A DNA stretch of 6,554 nucleotides, from positions 1 through 6,554 of the forward strand of contig JAATVR010000663.1 of the NCBI GenBank assembly GCA_014523665.1, written 5' to 3'. Shown here one piece after another: positions 1 to 5,223 of the stretch; the first letter of the stretch is position 1; each line of letters begins with the position of its first letter. The stretch comes from Nitrososphaerales archaeon TH526. Lineage in GTDB: Archaea; Thermoproteota; Nitrososphaeria; Nitrososphaerales; Nitrososphaeraceae. Under the pieces are notes generated by a model. The model searched no databases, was not told where the DNA came from, and saw only the letters and a list, made by a program, of their open reading frames with translations. A program made the translations under genes and the position numbers.

Positions 1-324
1 TCTGGCGGCGTAGAAAAGGAACAAAGTCTCTACTACGACAAGAGACAGGAATCCCAGCGACATGAACAACAGCCTTGAACCGCCATTTCTAGAATATGAC
101 GACAATGAAACTATGCACAGGAAAATCGATAGTATGAGACTAACAATGTGAAGTATTATGTGGTAAATGTGTTGCGGATGACTTATGTATGGAATAATTA
201 CAGGAATGGCTAGGACTGAAACTATGATAATTGAAATGAGAATGAAGAGCCTCGGTTTATCAGAGACTATGCTATCAATTATTCGAAGTAGCTTTCCAAC
301 AGAGTACACATGTTTTCTCTCCAT
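1..324 (-). CDS. Partial small multi-span membrane protein (N-terminal 108 residues, cut by left edge)
   Basis: An open minus-strand frame runs from an ATG at 324 to the left edge with no stop. The next in-frame upstream triplets contain no start before a TAG twelve codons back, so this start is well fixed. The 108 visible residues have a short basic N-terminus (MERKHVYS), then three hydrophobic spans at about residues 25-47, 53-77 and 84-105. A histidine ladder, H49, H52, H55 and H59, sits at the outer end and first turns of the second span. It resembles small archaeal membrane proteins of unknown function that carry a His-rich helix start and a Glu in the last span (here E99), but this is from memory and I cannot name a family. 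It is on the same strand as the next gene, 151 bases downstream of that gene's stop. Codon use and hydrophobicity make it a convincing gene; the function is unknown. Confidence 0.8.
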   Translation of the reverse strand, partial: MERKHVYSVGKLLRIIDSIVSDKPRLFILISIIIVSVLAIPVIIPYISHPQHIYHIILHIVSLILSIFLCIVSLSSYSRNGGSRLLFMSLGFLSLVVVETLFLFYAAR

Positions 325-475
325 TTTTGCTCTTATATGTTTAGGTCCAGATTGATACTATCCAATTCTCATGTATCATAACCTAACAAGTACAAACCAG
401 ACAAAAGTAATTTGGAGTAGGAAGCCTTCGAAACATGCTCTAACAGATCTTCCTATTCATTATCTGTAATCGTCT

Positions 476-1087
476 CTACGACTCTGTACTATTTGTTGCC
501 TCTGCGCCATGACCATGTCCTCCTTCCTCTGCTCCAGGTGCAATTTCATTTATACCTACAACAACAGTACTTCCAGCAGGAAACTCTAGGTCAGAATCGC
601 TAGGGTTTGCGATGGCCACATCTGTAATTACTTCTTCATGTGGGGCTATATCAACATGGTAAAGACACATTTCTCCAGGTGTTGATAGTTCGGGTAGATT
701 TTCTAATTCGGCTGCAGTGAAATTAGGAGCTTGTCCCATGAGAACCTGAACGCTAGCTGTCGAATTGTCTTCACATGGTACATTCACAGCAATATGTCCG
801 TTCATTATTTTGTATGGTGTGCTATCATATAGATGAATAAACTGGCCGGCGGGAAGACTTTTGCCTTCAAGAAGCTCCGCAACCGAGTCTCGTACTATAT
901 TAGCAGACTTGTTATACGCGTGTTCAGTTTCAGTCATATTTGTCATCCCAGCCATTCCAGTCATATTGTCGCCAACAGAATGGCTAGCTAGTACCTGCGT
1001 GGTCGTTTTGTTTATTCCATATGTGCCAAATCCAATTAATCCGGCAATTATGAATGCAATACATATAAACTTAGTATTTGATCGCAT
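476..1087 (-). CDS. Secreted Met/His-rich protein of unknown family, putative copper binder
   Basis: 203 residues, ATG to TAG. Residues 7-24 form a hydrophobic signal or anchor segment, with a plausible cleavage after VLA (residues 32-34). Next comes a Met ladder: M42, M45, M48 and M51, exactly three apart, the spacing seen in Cu(I)-binding Mets motifs. The body (about 60-185) looks rich in beta strands and has only two cysteines, C105 and C141; C141 sits in a Met-Cys-x2-His context (M140, H144), with H150 nearby. The tail carries a short HGHG run (191-194) before a Ser/Thr/Asn end. Several N-x-S/T sequons fit an exported archaeal glycoprotein. The Met ladder, His tail and copC/copD nearby suggest an extracytoplasmic copper-binding role; this is inference and no family was recognised. 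It is divergent from the gene at 1402. The plus-strand frame overlapping its 5' end is a shadow. Confidence 0.85.
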   Translation of the reverse strand: MRSNTKFICIAFIIAGLIGFGTYGINKTTTQVLASHSVGDNMTGMAGMTNMTETEHAYNKSANIVRDSVAELLEGKSLPAGQFIHLYDSTPYKIMNGHIAVNVPCEDNSTASVQVLMGQAPNFTAAELENLPELSTPGEMCLYHVDIAPHEEVITDVAIANPSDSDLEFPAGSTVVVGINEIAPGAEEGGHGHGAEATNSTES

Positions 1088-1100
1088 AAAACATAGATCT

Positions 1101-1116
1101 ATAACTTTTTATTAAG
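1101..1116 (-). promoter_or_regulatory. TATA-box region of the 476-1087 gene
   Basis: Read on the minus strand this is CTTAATAAAAAGTTAT, an A/T-rich TATA-like box centred roughly 22-25 bases before the ATG at 1087. With usual archaeal TATA-to-start spacing, transcription would begin at or within a few bases of the ATG, giving a leaderless or near-leaderless message. No Shine-Dalgarno-like sequence lies in between. Confidence 0.5.
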
Positions 1117-1194
1117 TATTATGGTACAGTAGACGAATAAACTTCTGAGAACTTGAGAAGAATATGCAGTACGCTTATTGATATAACGGTCCTC

Positions 1195-1212
1195 TCAAGG
1201 TTTGTCCCTTGA
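1195..1212. repeat. 6-bp inverted repeat TCAAGG / CCTTGA
   Basis: Perfect six-base arms (1195-1200 and 1207-1212) flank a six-base spacer. The geometry suits a dimeric regulator site or a small hairpin. It lies too far from either gene's likely start to be a core promoter element. Arms this short could be chance. Confidence 0.35.
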
Positions 1213-1275
1213 AATTGACAGGTCTAAAATATAGTTGGGTGTTAAACTGGTTACTATTAGTCAAATAGTAGATCT

Positions 1276-1316
1276 GATTAAATTAAAAAGAATGTGAAAG
1301 TCAGTTCAATTTAATC
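1276..1316. repeat. 9-bp inverted repeat GATTAAATT / AATTTAATC
   Basis: Perfect nine-base arms at 1276-1284 and 1308-1316 are separated by 23 bases, so the arm centres are 32 bases apart, about three helical turns. That spacing would put the two arms on the same DNA face, as for paired regulator sites. The left arm overlaps an A/T-rich TATA-like run. A folded RNA hairpin is also possible but its loop would be large. Confidence 0.4.
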
Positions 1317-1346
1317 CGTCACCGACAGACAAATAAACAAAATTAT

Positions 1347-1363
1347 TTCAATAAATTATTGAA
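1347..1363 (+). promoter_or_regulatory. Palindrome overlapping the probable TATA box of the 1402 gene
   Basis: TTCAATAA-A-TTATTGAA is a perfect palindrome with eight-base arms around one central base. It covers the A/T-rich ATAAATTA run, which is the best TATA candidate for the gene starting at 1402: transcription would start near 1381 and leave a leader of about 20 bases. A palindrome on top of a TATA box is the expected place for an operator that blocks TBP binding. This is inference from position and symmetry. Confidence 0.4.
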
Positions 1364-1401
1364 CCATAAGTGTTATCTATCAGAGATCAGAATTTTATGT
1401 C

Positions 1402-2355
1402 ATGCGATTAATGAAAATTGAGAAGAAATTAGTTGTGCCATTTTTAATGGCTACGGTGGTCTTGTTGGCCGGATCTACTCATACTTTATTGGGGCACAAT
1501 TTTTCTTCTGATGAGAGTGCATCATTTCTTGCCTTAGTTAACACTATAAAGGCAGAAGCTCAGCTAGTTCAACAGAATATAGCAAACAATAATATGTCTT
1601 TGGCTAGCGAGCATGCGAACAAAGCATTAATACTGATGACAGACAATGTTAATAAAGAGATAGCAGAAAGAAACCAGAGATTATCTGATGATCTAAATAC
1701 GGATTTAGCATCTTTAAAAACATCTACAGAATCAGTTTCTAGTAACAACACGGCTAGTGATACAGAGCTTTTAGTAGATGATATCGATGGTATTCTGGAT
1801 GAAATCGTTACCGCAAGAATAGATCCAGATCAACTGAACAATTCTACTATACAGGTGTTGGCTGCAGTGGAGTTATTAGATGGAGTGCTTAGGAATTACG
1901 GAGATGCTTTCGCAGTTGGATATGATATGACCAACATGTCTCTGATGACAATGGTTGGTAATAATAATAATAGTACTAATAGCGATAGTGAAAATAGTAT
2001 CAGTATGCATTCGATGTCTACCATGAATATGGGTAGAGGTAGTGTTGGCAATAATAAGTCAATAGAGGATATGTCTGATTCTGACGATAAGCTAGTCAAT
2101 ATAACAGATTATCAGACTGCGCGAGCATTAGCTATGAAAGTACAAGAACTTTTTGACAATCAAATAATGAATTCTTCACTAGCTGAAGGTTCTGAAACAG
2201 TAGATCAATCAATTAACAATGTATCAACTGCACTAAAAGAACTAGTTACAAATATTGATAGAAAATCATCTCCAGTGGAGATTATGACAATTGTACATAC
2301 AAGAATCCACCCTAATCTCATGACCGCGTTTGGATTACAACTAGAAAATGATTGA
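1402..2355 (+). CDS. Secreted helical protein with central Met/His-rich blocks, putative copper-binding
   Basis: 317 residues, ATG to TGA; an alternative ATG lies nine bases downstream at residue 4. Residues 9-30 form a signal or anchor segment. Residues 36-170 are predicted helical with heptad-like patterning and end in a conserved-looking RNYGDAF stretch. The middle holds two Met-rich blocks: M176, M179, M182, M184, then M202, H203, M205, M208, M210, joined by an Asn/Ser linker (187-199). Residues 235-313 are again helical and finish with an HTRIHPNL motif (H299, H303). The gene resembles a secreted protein I associate with soil thaumarchaea, of unproved function. The Met/His blocks and the downstream copD/copC genes suggest extracytoplasmic Cu(I) binding, which is inference. 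Many N-x-S/T sequons fit a glycosylated surface protein. The two minus-strand frames inside it are shadows. Confidence 0.87.
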   Translation: MRLMKIEKKLVVPFLMATVVLLAGSTHTLLGHNFSSDESASFLALVNTIKAEAQLVQQNIANNNMSLASEHANKALILMTDNVNKEIAERNQRLSDDLNTDLASLKTSTESVSSNNTASDTELLVDDIDGILDEIVTARIDPDQLNNSTIQVLAAVELLDGVLRNYGDAFAVGYDMTNMSLMTMVGNNNNSTNSDSENSISMHSMSTMNMGRGSVGNNKSIEDMSDSDDKLVNITDYQTARALAMKVQELFDNQIMNSSLAEGSETVDQSINNVSTALKELVTNIDRKSSPVEIMTIVHTRIHPNLMTAFGLQLEND

Positions 2356-2410
2356 AATTGATAAAAAAAATTTGCTCTTAAGGTAAGATTTCACTAGGAT
2401 CAGAATTGTG

Positions 2411-2450
2411 GTATTGAAAGAATAAATATGGATAATATGAGTTTCAATAC
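2411..2450. repeat. 9-bp inverted repeat GTATTGAAA / TTTCAATAC
   Basis: Perfect arms at 2411-2419 and 2442-2450 flank a 22-base spacer, 55 bases past the stop of the upstream gene. It could be a hairpin in that gene's 3' end or a spaced regulator site ahead of the gene at 2584. No long T-run follows, so a simple terminator is not clearly supported. Confidence 0.4.
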
Positions 2451-2550
2451 TTCTTCTGATGCTTAACAAGTTTAATGTGACATGATATGGAATATGTTAA
2501 TAGGCTTTAAGCGTTAGGCCAAACTAATTTTTATTCGAGTGATGTACCAT

Positions 2551-2563
2551 ATATCTTAAATAC
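2551..2563 (+). promoter_or_regulatory. TATA box of the 2584 gene (leaderless start)
   Basis: The run ATATCTTAAATAC is centred about 25 bases before the ATG at 2584, which places the expected transcription start on or next to the start codon. The bases just before the ATG (CTAGATCT) contain no Shine-Dalgarno-like sequence, so a leaderless message is the natural reading. Confidence 0.55.
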
Positions 2564-2583
2564 CTATCAACTAAACTAGATCT

Positions 2584-3231
2584 ATGAAAAATGAAAATCT
2601 CCTAGTTGCATCTATATTAGGCACTAGTATGATATTGATTCTTGTGTCGATAGGAGTACTTTCTGTATCTGGGCATGAAAGGAGACTATATACTATCGGC
2701 GATCAGGACTATCTCTTTGTAGTAGGTTCTATGAATGAGCCAGCATTTGTGGATGACAAATCAGGGGTCGAAGTATTTGCATGGTGGCCTGATCCAACCG
2801 ATCCTATGAATTCTCAAGCAAATGGAACAAAACCTATTGAAGGATTGACTCTTAAGACAGACGTATCTGCAGGAGGAAAGAACATTACCCTAGATCTGGA
2901 ACCGGCATTCAGAGATCCAGGACATTACGAAGCAGTGTTTTATCCAACAATACCAACTACATATAGCTATACAGTATATGGAGATATTAATGGTACTGCA
3001 TTTCGTGATACGTTCACATGTAAACCTGCTGGTGAATCAGAACCCGCCCAAGATAATTCAACGATAACTATATCAAATGGTGTTACTAGAATAGGTCAAT
3101 CTGGAGGATTCGGCTGTTTCGAATCAAGAGCTGATGTGTCATTCCCAGAACAATATGTATCAAATTTCGAGCTTCAACAGATGATAAACAGTCAAGAAGG
3201 AACATCTAATTCGACAACATCGATACCTTAA
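2584..3231 (+). CDS. Secreted protein of unknown function next to copD
   Basis: 215 residues, ATG to TAA. Residues 6-29 are a hydrophobic signal segment; the mature protein would begin near G30-H31 (HERRLYTIG). The body, about 35-145, alternates short hydrophobic strands and turns like an immunoglobulin-type beta-sandwich, with a GSMNEPAFVDDKSGVEV stretch, a YEAVFYPTIPTTYSYTVYG stretch and a DTFTCKP end. C146 and C178 are the only cysteines and could form a disulfide. The last 25 residues are a polar Ser/Thr/Asn tail. I recognise the general pattern as a conserved secreted family seen near copper genes in thaumarchaea and some bacteria, but cannot give it a name or an assigned function. A histidine so close to the predicted mature N-terminus recalls CopC, though no full copper site is visible. 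It has its own TATA-like box, and copD follows 109 bases later. Confidence 0.87.
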   Translation: MKNENLLVASILGTSMILILVSIGVLSVSGHERRLYTIGDQDYLFVVGSMNEPAFVDDKSGVEVFAWWPDPTDPMNSQANGTKPIEGLTLKTDVSAGGKNITLDLEPAFRDPGHYEAVFYPTIPTTYSYTVYGDINGTAFRDTFTCKPAGESEPAQDNSTITISNGVTRIGQSGGFGCFESRADVSFPEQYVSNFELQQMINSQEGTSNSTTSIP

Positions 3232-3275
3232 ATTGTTCTGAAATCGTGTCAATTCATATGTGGTATTCCCACTCA

Positions 3276-3290
3276 TTTTCTTTGTTGTTT
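3276..3290 (+). terminator. T-rich tract, candidate archaeal terminator
   Basis: Twelve of fifteen bases are T, 45 bases beyond the stop of the gene at 2584-3231. Archaeal RNA polymerase commonly stops at such U-rich runs without a hairpin. It would separate that transcript from copD, whose TATA-like candidates lie at or just after this tract. Confidence 0.4.
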
Positions 3291-3328
3291 CATATTAAAT
3301 TGAATCCCTTTGTAAGAAGTATATAATA
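3291..3328 (+). promoter_or_regulatory. copD promoter region with two TATA-like candidates
   Basis: Two TATA-like runs precede copD: CATATTAAAT (3291-3300) and AGTATATAATAAT (3319-3330 or so). The first would start transcription near 3322, leaving a leader of about 19 bases before the TTG at 3341. The second looks stronger but would start transcription near 3349, downstream of that TTG. The choice therefore bears on where copD translation really starts. Confidence 0.35.
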
Positions 3329-3340
3329 ATGTGACTCATC

Positions 3341-4831
3341 TTGCTTAATTTTCACTTCAGACACATATCAAATGCTTTGCCCATCCTTTTAATTTTCATC
3401 ATTTCAATCATATCTTTTCAAGTTCTCAATCAGCATGTTTTTCCGCAGGGAGACAGCGATCCTTCAATGATTATGTCTGATTCAGCGGATTCTGAAGAAT
3501 CTATCACTTCATATAATGATGCATTAATAAAAACACCGCTACTAGTCGCTCAATGTACGATAGTTGGGATAGTCTTTAACCAGCTCGTGTTATCAAAAAT
3601 ATTCTATAATCGAATATTGATGAATTTCAGTAGGCATAGCGATACGATCCAAACAAATCTTGAAATAGATAGGAGATTATCCTTGATAATAATCCTGTCT
3701 GCTGTAGCATTATGTGTTTCTTGCACCGGTTTTTTGATGCTGCAAGTATACAATTTGTCATCAGAATTGGGCCGGGGTTTCTCTGATACTTTTTCTATTG
3801 TAATGAATACTTCTCTTTATACAGTTTGGCTTCTGAGAATTATCACATCAATTTTGATACTAATTCTTTCGATAGTTTATTACATTTTAAGCAGGACAAT
3901 TTTAGTCACAAGAAGAATCGATAGAAATGGCATTAAAAGATTTAAGTACATAATCCTGTGTATTATCCTTATTTGCGGTTCAATAAACATTATCTCCAAT
4001 GCAATAGTAAGTCATAACGCTGCGGCAGAGTTCCTTCCGTGGTTAGCTATATCTGCTGATTGGTTTCATGTTATGGCTGTTTCCATTTGGGTGGGGGGGC
4101 TATTCTACATATCACTGATACTTGTCAGTGCAGTACGTACTGCTAGTAACAATTTGGAATACGGGAGAGAATTAGATTCAGCAGACGAGCAAATAATTGT
4201 AAGAAATTCCTTCTCATTAGCATTAATGCTTCCCTATTTCTCAATGATTGCAGTCATATGTTTGGGTGTAATTGGTATTAGTGGATTGTATATGGCATGG
4301 ATTCAACTTCAATCAACAGATTCTTTATTTGATTCTTTGTATGGAAACATTCTCATTCTTAAATTATGTGTGATTGCACCTATGATTGCATTGGGCGGTT
4401 ATCATCAAATTAAATTACATCTTGTCATGGTAGAGATCGCCCAGCAAGGAAGTAAATCACGGGAACAATTGAGTGTTTCGTCAAATGTTAATAGAGGTGC
4501 TCGATACGATCCATTTGTGCGATTTTCCAAAACAATTAAAGTTGAGTCTTTGATTGGTATTGCGGTCCTTACTATATCTTCATTTCTGACAATTACATCT
4601 CCTCCGTCAATGGTACATTCTGGTGCTCAAATGCAAATGGAGGGTTCACAATCAGCTAATAACAACCCTAGTGACAATAATGGTAATGAAGAGATTACAC
4701 CCAGGTTTATTGATGCATTCACTATTGCAGCATCGATTTTGGCTGCAATTGTCTTGATTATGAGTATCCTCTACTACCGAAAGAGTAAGCAAGAACTGAA
4801 GACTGCCCTAGATCTGTTGAAGCTGCGGTAG
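3341..4831 (+). CDS. copD: CopD-family copper-resistance/uptake membrane protein
   Basis: 496 residues, TTG to TAG. CopD proteins sit in the cytoplasmic membrane and, with CopC, are linked to copper import. About ten hydrophobic spans are visible: 12-30, 66-85, 112-136, 160-184, 201-221, 232-264, 290-321, 335-355, 400-420 and 457-478. The family hallmark is clear: SHNAA (224-228), then DWFHVMAVSIWVGGL (240-254), and later LGGYHQIKLH (351-360), supplying H225, H243, H355 and H360. Two external segments are Met/His-enriched: M43 and M45 after the first span, and M424, H426, M431, M433 between the last two spans. It is longer than a minimal CopD because of added spans at both ends. The TTG start is uncertain: an in-frame ATG at 3329 is followed at once by TGA, and TTG at 3377 is an alternative. 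The first TTG keeps a basic N-terminus before span 1. Confidence 0.9.
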   Translation: MLNFHFRHISNALPILLIFIISIISFQVLNQHVFPQGDSDPSMIMSDSADSEESITSYNDALIKTPLLVAQCTIVGIVFNQLVLSKIFYNRILMNFSRHSDTIQTNLEIDRRLSLIIILSAVALCVSCTGFLMLQVYNLSSELGRGFSDTFSIVMNTSLYTVWLLRIITSILILILSIVYYILSRTILVTRRIDRNGIKRFKYIILCIILICGSINIISNAIVSHNAAAEFLPWLAISADWFHVMAVSIWVGGLFYISLILVSAVRTASNNLEYGRELDSADEQIIVRNSFSLALMLPYFSMIAVICLGVIGISGLYMAWIQLQSTDSLFDSLYGNILILKLCVIAPMIALGGYHQIKLHLVMVEIAQQGSKSREQLSVSSNVNRGARYDPFVRFSKTIKVESLIGIAVLTISSFLTITSPPSMVHSGAQMQMEGSQSANNNPSDNNGNEEITPRFIDAFTIAASILAAIVLIMSILYYRKSKQELKTALDLLKLR

Positions 4832-4962
4832 ACATCGAGTTCGTATTTAATGTATATACTATTTGAGATTTACGAGATCCACTTCTAACATCTTATACTA
4901 TTATTTTCGATCTCCGATTGTTAAGGCAAATAAATGGCTTTAAGTGTTTTAGGTTGATGCGA

Positions 4963-4972
4963 ATTTATATTT
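4963..4972 (+). promoter_or_regulatory. TATA-like box within the copD-copC gap
   Basis: ATTTATATTT is a good match to an archaeal TATA box. Normal spacing would start a transcript near 4993, two bases before the first arm of the inverted repeat at 4995-5044. That would give either a long-leader copC message (about 230 bases) beginning with a hairpin, or a separate small RNA. Confidence 0.35.
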
Positions 4973-4994
4973 CATCAGAGCTTTCTATTTCTCA

Positions 4995-5044
4995 TCACAA
5001 TATTTTTTGGTAATAATGATCTGATTGAAATACGCATATTGTGA
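4995..5044. repeat. 9-bp inverted repeat TCACAATAT / ATATTGTGA
   Basis: Perfect arms at 4995-5003 and 5036-5044 flank a 32-base spacer. In RNA this would be a 5' stem with a large loop; in DNA it could be two half-sites about four helical turns apart. It is about 180 bases before copC. Confidence 0.4.
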
Positions 5045-5223
5045 AGAAATTAGTATGCTGTTAGTTTAGTCTCGGTAATAGATATCATATGTTAGAATTC
5101 AATGGACAAATACAGGTTCGAATATGAATGGAAGTAACTAATTTTATCTTGTCGAGAGATGTACTATAAGGTTTATGAATGCGGAATGGTAAGAAATATG
5201 TTGAAAGAGGTAATTATTAACGA

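Larger units (their letters stand above)
1088..1401. other. Divergent intergenic region with three inverted repeats, no gene seen
   Basis: This 314-base stretch separates two divergent secreted-protein genes. I see no coding frame and no tRNA in it. It holds the minus-strand TATA-like box at 1101-1116 and three inverted repeats: TCAAGG/CCTTGA at 1195-1200 and 1207-1212, GATTAAATT/AATTTAATC at 1276-1284 and 1308-1316, and the palindrome at 1347-1363. A/T-rich TATA-like runs also occur at about 1223-1232 and 1279-1290, so more than one start point for the plus-strand gene is possible. Confidence 0.6.
4832..5223. other. 392-base gene-free region between copD and copC
   Basis: Stops are frequent in all frames and I see no credible protein or tRNA gene. 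It holds a TATA-like box at 4963-4972, a nine-base inverted repeat starting about 26 bases later (4995-5044), a copy of the GGCTTTAAG motif also found before the gene at 2584, and weaker A/T-rich promoter candidates close to copC. Either copC has a long leader or a short non-coding RNA lies here; neither is proved. Confidence 0.5.

Noticed and set aside
861..1115. Plus-strand open frame of 84 codons
   Set aside because: It lies over the 5' end of the minus-strand secreted-protein gene. The minus frame has a signal segment, Met ladder and sequons; this frame has no recognisable features.
1569..1751. Minus-strand open frame of 60 codons
   Set aside because: It is fully inside the helical protein gene at 1402-2355 and is low-complexity Leu/Ser sequence, as expected from the opposite strand.
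1959..1972. Short TAA/AAT trinucleotide repeat as a phase-variation tract
   Set aside because: It is only about four units, encodes an Asn run in a linker, and length changes by three would not switch the frame.
1896..2099. Minus-strand open frame of 67 codons rich in Leu and Ser
   Set aside because: It is the antisense of the Met/Asn/Ser-rich segment of the 1402-2355 gene; its hydrophobicity is a by-product of those codons.
2435..2466. Tiny open frame ATG GAT AAT ATG and so on, 12 codons
   Set aside because: It is too short, has no supporting signals, and overlaps the 2411-2450 inverted repeat.
5115..5123. GGTTCGAAT, resembling a tRNA T-loop
   Set aside because: No matching T-stem, acceptor stem, anticodon arm or D-arm could be placed around it.
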